Shown here: piece by piece, positions 43,374 through 55,822 of the stretch
Numbering within the stretch: the first letter of the stretch is position 1
How the letters are laid out: every line of letters starts with the position of its first letter
Source: Plasmopara viticola
Taxonomy: Eukaryota; Oomycota; Peronosporomycetes; Peronosporales; Peronosporaceae
Direction of reading: 5' to 3'
DNA: 59,230 nucleotides
Assembly: GCA_001695595.3 (NCBI GenBank)
Contig: MBPM02000220.1
Location: forward strand, 1 to 59,230
The notes under the pieces: model-generated
Database searches by the model: none
What the model was told of the DNA's origin: nothing
The model's input: the letters and a program-made list of their open reading frames with translations, nothing else
Translations under genes and position numbers: made by a program

Positions 43374-43450
43374 CACTTCACATAATAGCTCAGTTCTTAT
43401 CGATAGTAAGGTCCACAAGAAAGTAAGTATTTGATCAGGTTGATCGCTAA
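43374..43450. repeat. Dispersed repeat, copy C
   Basis: Matches copies A and B at 5.6 and 6.7 kb; best shared piece is tttgatcaggttgatcgct. Confidence 0.55.
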
Positions 43451-45089
43451 TCTGGTCAAACAGGATGGTCATGCGAAAGCCATCGTATGGGCCTTGTCCT
43501 TATGGTATTTGACGCTCGAGATGATCAGTTGTCACACAAAGATCGTAGAATTGGCAGTGATAGAAAGTGACGCCAGGCTAGGGTGTGCGAAGTCCTTAGT
43601 AAAAATTAGTAGCCAAACAGAACAGGAGAATATGACGAAAAAAGTATAAATAATTAGATTGAAAGACGTTTGAATATGTGAAATTCAATCGGCCGGTAGC
43701 ACTCAGACGGATGATCAACTTTATCATCATATCAGCATGACACGTATCAGCATGACCCGCTTCTTTTAGTTACTTAGAAATAGTTTCCTCAATGTTGGAT
43801 TTGGTTGACCATCAAGCTATGTTGATGCTCCGATTTTTATCGATGACATGAGGGCTTTGGCCGCAAGATCTCGGTCGGCTGCTATAATTAAATCAGCTTC
43901 AGCAACGCTTCCCATTCTAGGACAGTCGTGGTCGATAGTTAGATAAGCGATGAGTATATATTCAATCAGATTGATCTCAGGTCTGACCCAACAAGACGAT
44001 TGGGCGCTGCCCATCGTGTGTACCTATTTGAGAGGGCTAGTTTCGTACCTATGCCATGCAAGACCCGGGTAAATTGATTCTTGAATTCGCTGTGTGCTAA
44101 AGTACGGAGCGAATTATATGCAGGTTGCTGTAAGTAGTCTAGATGTGAGGACCACAGAAATGTGGTGTGACTCCTCAAGAATATAAAATTGAAAAACCAG
44201 TCTTAAAGATATGTGAGGTTTGGGCGATGGGTGGTGTGACTTGTGCAAAGAATATAAAGGCCACGGATTTTTCCGGAAAAGAAACATCTTGTTGAAACTA
44301 GCCATGGGAGGTGATCAGCTGGTAGTTGCGGAACTTGCATCGTTGCTGCTTCGATATCAAATTAAAGCGATCGTGTTACCTGACGCAAAAATAAGCCAGC
44401 CACTTGTCACGCGATCGAAAGTTATCTCTTACTAGTACCTACATGCATAGCGACTAGATCGGAAGAGGTCTGTCTTTGTCCTCGGATAGCTTAATTCTTG
44501 CATTGCCAGATTGAAAGAAGTGGACCACATTCAACGACACCTGTCTTGTTAAAAGACCACGCTGCAGGCGCACAGGTAATGATTGTACTATCAATAGCTC
44601 CACAGCTGCCCAAGAGGCATCGTGAGAGGCACAGTGCGTCCGCACTAAGTGGTGCCACACCCGAAGGGATGCAATCCACAATGTTGTAAGACCAACCCAA
44701 GGCTCTTTGACTGTGAGTCCGCGAGGCATTGGGGCGTACAGGATGTCAAAAGCTGGTCACAGGACAAAGATTTCGATAATAACGCAAAGGCTGCTGCAAA
44801 CCAGCGTGGAACTAAGTGCACTATTAAGACGGCCTACATCGCATCTTTCGGTGAAATAGTTGCAACGTGTTACTAAACTGAGCTGTCTCTGGTAATCCTT
44901 GGATGTTGACCAATGCAGGTACTCTACTGCAACTGGTCCTTTTGAATTAAAACGCGGAGATTTTTTGTTTGCTAGAAGATTTGCACAGTCGCTCGACTGG
45001 TATGTTCACTTTTGGTGGTACTTGGGTCACTGCTGCTGTATATCACCGTAGCTGTAGAATAAAGCGGAGAATAGCAGCCTGACCTAAAA
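43451..45089. other. Unassigned region
   Basis: Open frames are 60-90 codons. The minus-strand frames 44454-44729 and 44491-44700 overlap; one is rich in cysteine (CLSRCLLGSCGAIDSTIITC), but I cannot place it. No gene is called. Confidence 0.45.
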
Positions 45090-45099
45090 GTGTTCATGT

Positions 45100-46023
45100 T
45101 TGAAAAGTTAAGGCTTACATCGCAAGGTCGTTATTTTCTAGAATGCACGGGAAACGAGAGCCGGGCGGTCACGATGGGCTCAATGGATCCCAAGAAGACA
45201 TACAAGGCATCGTTGCCGATTACATCCCAACTGGCGTTTTCAAGCTCTGCTCTGGCGCGTGCAGGCAGTGGCGAGAAGGAAAAGAGATGGTTTCTGCTCA
45301 CATTAAGGCCAAGGCCTGCATCATCTGAAGGTCTTAATTGCTGATACAAATATAGTGGACTCCCGAAGGTCTCGAAAAAGGCTGTACGATCGTCGCTTAA
45401 GGTTAAGGTAAAACTGGGATCATAGTATACCGAGGACTCTAGGGTTTGTGGGCAGGCAATAGAGCATTGGTTCAATGAAGAGGGCAAAGTGCGCCGGTGA
45501 GAGCGGCTCGCCTTTGGTGGACCCCGTAACACAGATCAATAAAGCTGCTAGCCGTGCAATTAGCTAGAACTTGTACTAGAGTTCCTCGAAAGATTGTCAT
45601 AACTTGATTACAAACAGCGTTTTCGAAACCTATATGCTCCAAAACAGGCGAAAGTGTTGGTCAAAAGTACATTATGAAAAATTTCTTAGCAAAATCAAGA
45701 AGAACGGCTTCTGCTGATTTTCATGTTCTTACGCTTGGCCAAGGTTTGCAAGCCCTGAATTTGGAGTTATGTTTGTTGAATGGATCGACCTTGGACAAAG
45801 CCAGATTGTTCAGAGTGCAACAGTAGCGGAAGAGAATCTTCAGGCGCCGGGTGAAAGTTTTGGGCCCAAATTTGGCGTCATGATTTAGCAGCATAATTGG
45901 ATGGTGATTGCTTGGTAAGAGGCCGTCACCGTCAGTAAGAAAATGAAAGCTTGGTGCTGAGATTTCAAAATCTTGCCGTGTTCGAAATTCGCCACTTATG
46001 TCATTTCGTACAATTGAGTTCAT
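45100..46023 (-). pseudogene. LINE reverse transcriptase fragment
   Basis: Minus-strand frames in order: 45721-46023 (LLPSNHHPIMLLNHDAKFGP, then KTFTRRLKILF), a link reading KSAEAVLLDFAK and LEHIGFENAVCNQVM, and 45131-45532 (FTLTLSDDRTAFFETFGSPL then GLGLNVSRNHLFSFSPLPAR). These match LINE RT blocks: YRPI-x-LLN-x-D-K, the DF-x-KAFD region, the (Y/F)ADD box (here SDD) and G-L-x-LN-x-x-KS. Frameshifts break it. It differs from LINE A1 and the L1-like element, so it is a third LINE lineage. Confidence 0.8.
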
Positions 46024-49000
46024 TGTGATATAATAAGCGGGTAATACTCCGAGCGACCATTTGGGGATTTATTTATGGCCCAAAAATCATTTGCTGTGAG
46101 TAAGGCATTCAGTTGTTGTCGTTGTTCAATTCTAAGGCTGGATGTCGTGTATTAAACCAGCTCTCAAAGCTTGACGAGGGTGTATTGATGTTGTAAAGCT
46201 ACATTACTAATTATCCAAGATAGGGCTGATAGAGCGAGCCCCAGTAACGCCTGGGCTAAGCAGCCATTGTTGAGCATCATTTATGACAGTACGGTCCGAT
46301 AAACTAATACTACATAGTGCCACTCAATACGCTGTCGGCGTGAGGGATATGAAGAAACATGAAGAGATACGCACTCCTTTTGGGTCGTCTCAATCAAATT
46401 TGTTATCTTTGCCGGGAAGCAAGTAGATCTTTCATGGTCTTTGAGGGCACCCTAAGCCGCCTCCACCAAAAAATACTGCATTCATTGCCTTAGGCATACG
46501 AAGATCAGTATGATGCTTGCACTTTTGTCGCCGTCGTCGTTGCGTCTTAAAGAGCGTTGCATTTCACGAAGAAAGCCACTATAAGCCGCTTTATGCTCAT
46601 CAACATCCGGATTCAGGCGTAGACGGTCGCATAAGCACTAGAGTGTACGGCTAAGCGTCTCGACTACACTAGATAGCGGGCCAGCTGATCTATAAATGGG
46701 TCACACTCTCAATGGATGCAAAAAGGTTTGCTCCTGAAATGACGATGACAGCGCCGTTGCGACCATTGCAAGAAGCTGCTATGATGATGCGCTTCGAGTC
46801 TGTTACATGGCCACTACTCAAAGAATGTCTAGTCTAGTCTTCGATAGTAATCAATACCACGCGCAAAGCCCAAGGTGACACAGAAATAAATGACCTAGGG
46901 GAGCCCTGTCGAGCTCGTCGATTTGTTGTCTCTTGGCAAACACTACTTCCGACGCGTCAAAGCTGGATGCTGAGGTTGCCATAGAGACAGTCAACATGAT
47001 TACCCTTGCACAATAATCCAAAATGAGTTTCATTGCATTTTAAATTGAAGCTCTAAAACGACTAATAGTTCTATCTCATTGGCGATGCACGCACCTCCGC
47101 CAACTGTCTGGCCAAAAATGCGACAGCACTGAGTACTTACTATCAAAATTTTGCAACACAGGACTTGAACCTTCACCAGGTCATTTATGAATGACGGGGG
47201 CGTATGTACGAAAGAATCGGTCAACTCGAGGATATGCCCGAGTAAGCTCGCGTTAGACGTCGTCGAAGCTGATTTTTGAGAATCTCCTTTGCTAAGAGCG
47301 AAAAGTTTCCAGGATCATCCTTGATAATACGAATAGTCAGAGTATAGTTGGAGCCATGTGTTGCGGACGGTTTCCGAATGTTAGCTCGCAAAAGGGCGCG
47401 CCTTTCTCCTACATGGTCAAGCGAGGGCAGACGTACACGATAAGAGCGTACGCTTTTGGTCTAGCAGCTAAGGCTGCAAAACAATTTTCCAATCAAAGAA
47501 TATCGATGTCGTCTTTTGCGCACGGCATTCGTAACATGAGCGATTGATCGGAGTGGTCTTATGACCAAGGATTGAGCGAACCACGACTATCTTTCCTATT
47601 AGAATGCAAGAGTCTCAAGGGTGCACTAGCCATCGTCTCTGAGTCTACAACAGCAACGTAGTCCGCGTTGCCAGTGGGAGGCTCATCAAAATTGTGTTCG
47701 CCAATATTGATGGGGGTTCCACTTTGTTCAACAAATTTTTCTTATGTTGGAGTATTGAAGTCTTGAAAGAAAATCACACGAAGAGGGTGTCCATTCGTCA
47801 TTAAGGCGTCGGAAGCATGGTACTGAAAAATAAAATTGCCGGTTACGAAACATCTTAAGTCTACTTGATGAGTCGGCGTGGCTATTAATTCCTCTATAAT
47901 GCCAGAACCATAATGCAATGGCGCTTATCAAATACGAGAGTTGGCTAGCACTTTCGCATGATAGACGTTTCACCTGTTGGGACATAAATTTATCGCTAGA
48001 GTAAAAAAAGCTCTCACACCTTGACGTATCCGTTATTCACTCGCTTAATAGACCATCAGCTCCACTTTGGACATTGGCCGTCCGCACTAAGAAACGATTC
48101 TCCCAAAAAACCTCGTAAAAGAGAAACATCGGCATAAATCAATCTAACGTAAGAGTCCATGCGGCCTAATAACACAGTTTGTAAGCCGCATCATCATCCG
48201 TATCTTTTCACATTGGGCTACTTGCAAATTCTTTAGGCAGACCGATCAATTATCATTGTAATGGACTACTAATTCATTGACGCACTTTGCACGTGCGCAC
48301 ATAGACGCAGACTCACTTATACAACTTGGCCTACCAATAGTGACTACTTACTAGGCCATACGTTTTTCCTCGACAGAGATGACCACCAAGCGGCGTATCG
48401 TGAGCCTTACAGAGGATGCAATACACTAAATACCCATCATAAAAGGCCTGGGTCATCTTAAATAGTACTGTAATACAGCAGCTCGGCTTCCAGAAAGAGC
48501 TGATGTAGCTTCACGCTAGATCGTGCCACCAGCTTTTTCTCCGAGTCTTTGTGGCCATCGATCCCTTTAGGCTATAGCAGAGCTACGCACATGTCATCCC
48601 GCAAATCAACTCTAATATAGTCATGGTCACGGTTGTAAACACGAGCTAGCTCACACTTGGCCGGCGCATCGATGCTCCCACATTTTTTTGCTTTCTAAGC
48701 TACAATACTACCTCAACTTTATATTTTGTAAGGAGATCCACACGAGCAACAACTTATTGCTGCAATGTGGTACTAATGGCATAATTTGACGCATTGCGAA
48801 ATACACTGTACGATCATTATGGTCCGACAACGCCAGGATCGGCGCTTGCAAACGGCCCTAAAAGTCACATTATAAGTTTGTACGATGCGCCACTTGTTAT
48901 TAGCATTATGACGCAAAGGGTTGACGTAAAATAAAGAAATTCACTGTCTAAGAATAACCTCGCCTCGTTCTTTGCACAAAAAGATGTCGATGTTTTCAAG

Positions 49001-50944
49001 TTGTTCCTACAAAAAAGGTCACAACCGTGTCACGCAGCTTCTGATCCCTAAATTCAAATGAGGTTTAATGTCGTTCACCTCGACCAGGTCGTATTACCAA
49101 CGGAGGAAGCCGTAAGACAACATCTGGACTACTTTTCTTCCAATATTTTCTGTTCATTTTCAAAATCAAGGATATACTTCATGCCATTAGTGCCTTTCCA
49201 TCAGATAGTAGTGAAACAAATATATATTCCTTATGAACACTACCTTGTGTCTGCTGTCAGCTTTACAAGTGTTTTTTCTAGCTATTTTCACGAAGTCCCT
49301 CACGTATATAATTTACTTATGAATATGTCCAGACTTAGCTTGTACATGGCCGATTGCTATCGTCAATTTTCGAAATGTCTATTCTAGCTCGTCCCCATCC
49401 ACGACAAGCACCCTACGCTGCTCGGCGAGCACCACGTACCGCCGTCTTCTCCTTGACATCACTAGTGGTCTTAAAAATGCGCCACATGTCAATTTTATTT
49501 CGACATGATTGCGCATAAACGCACCAGCGTTTACACTGACGTCCACCGAAAAGGTTTGCTCCCCCTCATCAAAAGTTGTACCAACTGAAAGTTGATGTTT
49601 CGGGTGCTTTGATCTCCGGCCAGCTTTATCGTTCCGGGCGTGCTGTCCACGACGAGCACTTTTACTGGGTTTTAGGCTACGATACTTAAGCTGACACGGC
49701 CACGTCGTTGATGCCTTGGGCTATGACTATCGTAGTCTTATGCAGTGAGTGCTGATCACGACCTCTGCTGCTAAGATACTCCTCGTGCATCGCCAGGGTC
49801 GCACCCTCGTTCAGTTTACCTACACTCACGCATCCATCTAATCTATCCATAAAGCCACGTTAAACCTTTAAGGAGCTGCTTGGCCTTGGATGGGATTTTA
49901 TAACCTGCTGATAGGTCAAATGGGAGCGACTGTTTGCTTTATCGACGACACGGCCAGCCTTGCGAAACTTCGAATTAAATGACATTTGAAGCAAAGAAAC
50001 CGGATTTGGCTTTGTCTCAAACGTCTTGCGAGGCCCCCATACCTGACAGCCTGAAATAGTATATGCTAGGTAGCCCTGCTCTAGGTGGCGATATAAAATA
50101 GATTGCCTTTGTCAGTATTATCCCGAAATTGTAATTAAGGGTATATGTTGAGTCTTTGACGTATTTATTGACAGCCGATGAATATTACAGCAAAAAGAGT
50201 GGCAGACGATCCGCCTCAAAATTTGCTATAATCTGGTGCGATTTCTGCCAGTTATAGAGAATTCTGGTGGCAGGATATAGAAAAGTATGATCCCTTGACT
50301 AGGACGTTACAGCATGGGACATAGCGATAGTTTGTATAATAAATCGATGTAGCATTGTAAGAGTAAAATACGTCAAACTGGTGCCTAGTCGCCGCGAAGT
50401 CCAAAGCAAATCGACAAGCGCGTCTAGAGTATCATCATTTGGCCAGTTTCTTCGGATACGATGCGAGCTGGTAAAGTCAAAAGAAACATTCAGCTCAAGT
50501 GCAGCTTAATCACCGTCCTGTGTACCATCCGCACTATGGTTTGGCTTTGTTACAATAGGTTTTTAGCCGCTTCAATGCCCACCACGGGCTCAAAAAAAGT
50601 CAATCGTGGCGCTCATAGATGATAATGAGTGGGGCAACAGGGTCTTCGCTGGTGATCCAACATTAGGCGCGAGGAAGAGGTTCGCAAACAGCCCCGTTCC
50701 AGTGGTGTGTCCGTCATGGTTTTGGAGTTCTTCGCAGCGAAAGGTCCGAACTATAGTTCCTCGCTACTCACTTAACAAGCCTTCCCAGCAAACCCATTCA
50801 CAACCGCTAACTGACTTAAGGAAGTAAGTTCTCAGCACGACAATACCCTATGCCATATACGATAAGCTGAAATTATCAACGCTATATTCCGACTAGTGAT
50901 GTCCCCAGAGCTGAAATCTCAACGCTAAGGCCCGACCAGCGATG
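46024..50944. other. Unassigned gene-poor region
   Basis: Nothing I can assign. Minus-strand mixed frames at 49.4-49.9 kb read segments such as KLNEGATLAMHEEYLSSRGR and VLVVDSTPGTIKLAGD that look once-coding; the plus frame 49058-49387 (109 codons) is not recognisable. A ~26-base near-repeat (tataatc.ggtgc.atttctgcca) occurs at 50226-50250 and again at about 51311-51335. Confidence 0.45.
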
Positions 50945-51049
50945 TCCCACTGATGTACGCAGCTTGTGTCAGAATGTCCTTATGATCCTCAATGAAGATG
51001 ATAAAAAATCTTTACAGCATTCTGACGTGAGCTGCGTACATCCGTGGGA
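50945..51049. repeat. 32-bp inverted repeat (hairpin)
   Basis: Arms 50945-50976 (tcccactgatgtacgcagct..) and 51018-51049 pair at 29 of 32 positions around a 41-base loop. Just upstream, 50868-50950 holds two degenerate copies of a ~43-base unit (gctgaaat..caacgcta..gatgtccc). It could be a MITE or the stem of a structured RNA. Confidence 0.8.
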
Positions 51050-52841
51050 AAAAGTAAAATTTTGCAAAAGTGCTCAAGCGCACAATTTTGAAGGCATGAG
51101 AACTTCAGACCTTTATAACTCGTTCTTTCGATCAATAAATGATACATCGAAGTGCTGAGAACATTACAAATCGTCAAATCACTCTGCAAAGGCAATTTAT
51201 ACAAATTATCTCTTCGTCAGTATTTTATACCACATGTGTTCCCAGATGTGCAATCTCTTGTCATCGAAGCTCAAAGCAAAATGAGCGACAAATAATTGCC
51301 TTGTAATTCGGTATAATCCGGTGCTATTTCTGCCAACATAAATAAAAATTGACTTTAAAACATAAAAATATGGGTGTCTGACGAGAACGGAACAGTGAAA
51401 TTAATTGCACCGATCTTTTATCGTGACGTGCTCGCAGATAACGCGATTTGGTGATAACGATGAGCAAACTTGCAGCGAAGAAGGCTTCAAAGTTGACCAA
51501 GTCATTAAGTAATAGCTACTTAAGTTGCTTCTACATCCGAGAGGTGTTTTGTAACACGTCTCCGTTTTTTTGAAGAAGCGTGAATGACAACTGTAAGAGA
51601 ACAAAAACGTCCAAAAGGGCACGGCAAATATTTGCGGCTTATATTAAGAGAAAAAATGTCCATTGGGGCAAAATGCACATATAAAAAGAAGAAGGCGCTC
51701 CAAAAACACAAACGACAAAGATAGCAGATGAAACTACTGCTTGATGGCGGTGATGCTAAGGCAGTACCCTTAAAATGGTGACGGCAAAGTTAGACGATGA
51801 GCTCATCAAATGGGCAAATGTTTTCGCTAGCCATCCGCTCCAAATGTCTGGTTGATTACGAGAATTTTGCGATCTGAGGCTCAGACCTGCAACCCACATT
51901 GTAAGGACTAGAAGCATAGTCACTAATATACGCCACTGGGTTAGGCCAAGTAGCTTAGTCGGTTGAGGACAATAGTATGCATGCTTTGCGGTAGTAAGCG
52001 GATGTCGTGTTGTACCTACCCAGCGAGGTAGCGGTCGCATAGCTCATTGAAGGATTTCATGTGCTAAATTTAAACACAACCTACTTTTCGGCCTAGACAA
52101 GATTTCTTACATTACTTTGTGGTCTAAATTTCTTATTTTTTCTTATAATATTTGTTTTTTGATCGGGTCGGTAATATTCGGTTTAGGGCAGGAAATACCA
52201 CACTACACTGGCAGGAAAGCTTTGGACCTGTTTATAATGTCGATGCTCCCAAGATAAGTAGCGGTGCTGCTTGTGAAAAGCAACGTTGCTTTGGGTGTTG
52301 ATCAATTAAGATGCAGACCATTTCTTAATTCTGATACTACCATACGTAGTGAAGTATCCAGCGTTTGACTTACTACGTGGAGTAGGCCATACGTAATTAA
52401 AAGAAACGATGCGAGCTAAAAAGCGGCTCTATGTAAACAAACTAAAACACAGAATTCTGATTATAATTATAAGGTTTTGTAGGCACTCTAGCGCTAGAAG
52501 TGAGTCGCGATCTTGACACTTCACATTTCCCAGACTCAGGTTTGTTGTTTAATCTTCGTTGTAGAAGATAACATCGCACAAACACTGGTATAATCGTCTG
52601 CAAAGTAAAGAAAAAGTGTTTGGGCGTTTGACTACAGCACATCTACTCATTTCTATCTGATGTCAACTCAGCCAAAATCAGATCAGTGTCGCCATCTTGA
52701 AGCGTGTACTTTAATTATGGCGTTTATGAGCGATTGCCCGGAGGTCATCGCCTGACTCTAGCCGATTGTCCAGCTTGAACGCATGTTGCTCTACGATCGC
52801 TAAATCCAGCAGTTAAGCTTCCGGAACTCGTGCCTCACTAA
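51050..52841. other. Unassigned intergenic region upstream of the GH81 gene
   Basis: Only short, overlapping frames (60-95 codons) with no motif. Presumably intergenic sequence holding distal promoter elements. Confidence 0.5.
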
Positions 52842-52857
52842 CCTCACTTCTCATTTT
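52842..52857 (+). promoter_or_regulatory. Oomycete Inr/FPR core promoter of the GH81 gene
   Basis: cctcacttctcatttt matches the oomycete initiator consensus GCTCATTYYNCAWTTT at 14 of 16 positions. It lies 52 bases before the ATG, the usual 5' UTR length in these organisms. Strong support for both the start codon and the taxonomic guess. Confidence 0.75.
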
Positions 52858-52908
52858 GACATCTCATCCACAATTAAGAATTAAAGTATCTACAAGCGGC
52901 CACGATCA

Positions 52909-55269
52909 ATGAAGATTATCACGTCAGTCGTCTTCGGGCTCGGCGCAGCTTATGAGAACTTGCATTTCGCTGAGGTTGCAGGGAATGATCTCGGCAAGGA
53001 TGGCAGCTACGATAGTGACTCGCCCGTTGTGGCCCCCACCTTTGCACCTGCAATTAGCGGTACTGTCCTGAAAGGTGCTGGCTCCTCCAACTCGTCAGCA
53101 TTGGAGCCCAACGTCGGTGATGGCGGTCCCAACGAGTTCCAAGCTATAGAGCCTCCCACATATCTCGTCGAACATACCGACGCCATGATGAGCTTGTGCC
53201 CGCCACGATTCCTTGACTCTTCTATCATCAAGAACCGCGCCATTCCCACCAATAATTGGTGGGGCAACATCATTGCACATGACTCTAATGCCGCTATCCA
53301 ACCCATTTGGTCCAACCCGTATTCGTTGCAGATGGTCATTGACAAGGCTCCATTCGGCATGTCCGTCAGCTACCCCTATCGCAGCCGTTTCAGTGGTGGC
53401 AGCTCTGGCAACAATGGAGCTGTCAAATATTATGCCCACGGTCATACTCGCGAATTTCAATTTTCGGCGGAGGAGATTGTTAACCAGAAACCCAATTTCC
53501 AAGTTGTTGATTGGGCCGACCAGGGAGTAACCGTAAAGTTTACTGCCGGGTCATACGGTGGTGCAATGGTGTCGGACTTGGTGTCTGGTATGGTGTACTC
53601 TTCGGTAAAGTACTCGGGGCTCACCCCCCGACTTGTGTCAAATGCAGCCATTTCCTCTGTCAACGGTCAACCTTGCAAAGGCCAAGTCCACGGATCGAAG
53701 TTTGAGATTGTCTACAATTCTGGTCAAAAGTGGGTCGTCTATTCGCTGTCAAGTGATGGCCTAAGTAACAAGGACATCACTTTGACAGCTGACGGTTCGT
53801 TTGCTCTCAAAAGTACAAGTATTTTTGACGGAATCCTGCGCGTTGCCCTTGTGCTTGAAGAGTCCTGGCTATCAAAGCTGGACCAGCACAAGTCCTGCAT
53901 CGTCCAAGCCGCAACCATTGACCTCCATGATGACAGCTCGTACGCGTTCAGATGGAAGACAGCGGGTGATTGCTCGTGTGGACTCCTGCACTACGCTATG
54001 AAACATCACACTGACACCATTGACAAGAGTAGCGGAGTCTGTCAGGTTGACGGCATGGTGGCTTACTCAACAACGCGTGGAGCGTACCAAGCTTTCACAA
54101 CTCCGGGAAGCTCGGCCAACCCCGTGTGGGAGATCAAGGAAGGCCAACTTGTACCCGAAGATTTTTACCCATCGCGCAAAATCACATCCAATGTGGTACA
54201 GCAACAACGTATTGTCGATCGCCTGCGCGAAGAAATCAATGCAGCGTGGTCCATCCCACGTGATGGCAGCTACTATTTCAATGGGAAGGCTGCACAGAAG
54301 TACGCTTCGTTGTGCCTGATCGCCAACGACCCAGTCATTGTCGGAAGTGACAAAAGTCTTTTGAGTTCATGTTTGACCAAGCTTCGCGGTGTAATGGCAC
54401 CGTTTGTAGCCAACAGTTGGACCAACAAGCTTCAGTACGATCGAATTTACGGTGGCATTGTGAGCTCGCAAGGATTTAAAACCAGAGACCTCAACGCAGA
54501 CTTTGGCAACACCATGTACAATGACCACCATTTTCACTATGGTTATTGGATCCACACGGCTGCTATTATCAACCGTCTGGACCCGAGCTGGAGTGATCTC
54601 TCCAGGCTTAACGCTATGGTCAATCTGTTGATTCGTGACGTTGCTAATTTTGATCCAAGCGACAACTTCTTCACACGATTTCGCTCCTTTGACTGGTTTC
54701 GTGGACACTCGTACTCGCACGGCGTAACCCCGTTCGCTGACGGCAAGGACCAAGAGAGTACGTCCGAAGACGTCAATTTTGCCTTTGGCATGTACATGTA
54801 CGGCAAAGCCACCAATAATGCTGCCATAGAGGCGGTGGGAAAGCTCATGACTCGTGTCAACGCGCACGCTATCAAAACATACTTTCTGATCGAGGATGCC
54901 AATCAAATCCACCCACAAAGGTTCCGCCCCAACAAGGTCACTGGAATCTTCTTCGACAATAAGGTGGACTATGCTACGTGGTTTAGTGCTGAAAAGTACT
55001 GTATCCATGGCATCCAAATGATCCCCGTGTCGGCTGTGACCGAATATGTTCGTACCAAGCAGTTTGTCAAGGAAGAATGGGAACAGGTGCTGGGCAAAGA
55101 GAGCATTGTAACGCGCGAGGACACGGGCAATTCGTGGCTATCGCTCTTATACGCAAACTTTGCCATGGTGGATAAGCAGCGGGCGCTGCGTGTCCTTCAA
55201 AAGGCCAAGATGGACGATGGGTTGTCTCGCTCGTGGGCACTGTACATGGCCGCCAGCTTCGCCGAGTAG
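52909..55269 (+). CDS. GH81 endo-1,3-beta-glucanase
   Basis: A 786-residue, uninterrupted protein of the glycoside hydrolase family 81, which cleaves internal bonds of beta-1,3-glucan, the main wall polymer of oomycetes; roles are wall remodelling or glucan use. Landmarks: NNWWGN at residues 115-120 in the N-terminal beta-sandwich, FGNTMYNDHHFHYGYW at 532-547 (catalytic Asp within YNDHHFHYG), RSFDWFRGHSYSHG near 592-605, DGKDQESTSEDVN at 611-623 (catalytic Glu) and VDYATWFSAEKYCIHGIQM at 687-705. Length fits the family. The N terminus (KIITSVVFGLGAAY) is only weakly signal-like, so secretion is expected from the family but not clear here. Codon use is GC-richer than the surroundings. Stop at 55267-55269. 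Confidence 0.95.
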   Translation: MKIITSVVFGLGAAYENLHFAEVAGNDLGKDGSYDSDSPVVAPTFAPAISGTVLKGAGSSNSSALEPNVGDGGPNEFQAIEPPTYLVEHTDAMMSLCPPRFLDSSIIKNRAIPTNNWWGNIIAHDSNAAIQPIWSNPYSLQMVIDKAPFGMSVSYPYRSRFSGGSSGNNGAVKYYAHGHTREFQFSAEEIVNQKPNFQVVDWADQGVTVKFTAGSYGGAMVSDLVSGMVYSSVKYSGLTPRLVSNAAISSVNGQPCKGQVHGSKFEIVYNSGQKWVVYSLSSDGLSNKDITLTADGSFALKSTSIFDGILRVALVLEESWLSKLDQHKSCIVQAATIDLHDDSSYAFRWKTAGDCSCGLLHYAMKHHTDTIDKSSGVCQVDGMVAYSTTRGAYQAFTTPGSSANPVWEIKEGQLVPEDFYPSRKITSNVVQQQRIVDRLREEINAAWSIPRDGSYYFNGKAAQKYASLCLIANDPVIVGSDKSLLSSCLTKLRGVMAPFVANSWTNKLQYDRIYGGIVSSQGFKTRDLNADFGNTMYNDHHFHYGYWIHTAAIINRLDPSWSDLSRLNAMVNLLIRDVANFDPSDNFFTRFRSFDWFRGHSYSHGVTPFADGKDQESTSEDVNFAFGMYMYGKATNNAAIEAVGKLMTRVNAHAIKTYFLIEDANQIHPQRFRPNKVTGIFFDNKVDYATWFSAEKYCIHGIQMIPVSAVTEYVRTKQFVKEEWEQVLGKESIVTREDTGNSWLSLLYANFAMVDKQRALRVLQKAKMDDGLSRSWALYMAASFAE

Positions 55270-55786
55270 CTGATAAGCACGATGGCATCAAAGGTTCATT
55301 GGTATACGAAGATATTTGCCAACTTTCTGCATAAGTTCCGGATGTTGACAGAACACGTGCTTGCAGCAACATTTTACAATATATGTTTTATCTGACGTTT
55401 ATCTTTTCAGCGCAGTTTAGCCCTTAAGTTTGCATTCTCTTTTTTTGTTCTCTGATGCCGTTATACTTAGCGCTCTCTCTTGGTCAGAAAGTGTTTATTT
55501 CTTTGCTACATCCTTCCACTCAAGCTCACCCGGTCGACATGGCGTGAATTAGACAAGCGCAAGTCAGTATATCGCTTTTTATTAACATCGTTGATCTTCA
55601 TTTTGCTTATTGTGTATCATCAACCGCGGCAGTTTGGATCCTCTTTCACACAACAACCTCCCAATAAGCATCAGCGTCATGTATATATCAATCTCTGACC
55701 AACACTTACAGCTTCATCCTGAATTACGTTACCACTAACGTTGGGCTGCTTTAACAGGAATATATTCTATTATAGATAAATATACT
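55270..55786. other. Intergenic spacer, GH81 to acetyltransferase
   Basis: About 0.5 kb between two genes on the same strand. It must hold the GH81 terminator and the next promoter. A 72-codon frame (55480-55698) with a hydrophobic stretch is not convincing as a gene. Confidence 0.6.
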
Positions 55787-55802
55787 TATCATTTTACTTT
55801 CT
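55787..55802 (+). promoter_or_regulatory. Possible Inr of the acetyltransferase gene
   Basis: tatcattttactttct matches the oomycete Inr consensus at 12 of 16 positions (core TCATTTTNC kept) and is 20 bases before the ATG. Weaker than the GH81 site. Confidence 0.45.
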
Positions 55803-55822
55803 ACTCACTGTCATCGACAACA

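Noticed and set aside
44454..44729. PIF/Harbinger-like transposase piece (GAIDSTIITCAP)
   Set aside because: Only a few residues resemble the family and the flanking sequence does not fit.
54367..55017. 216-codon minus-strand frame
   Set aside because: Antisense to the GH81 catalytic region.
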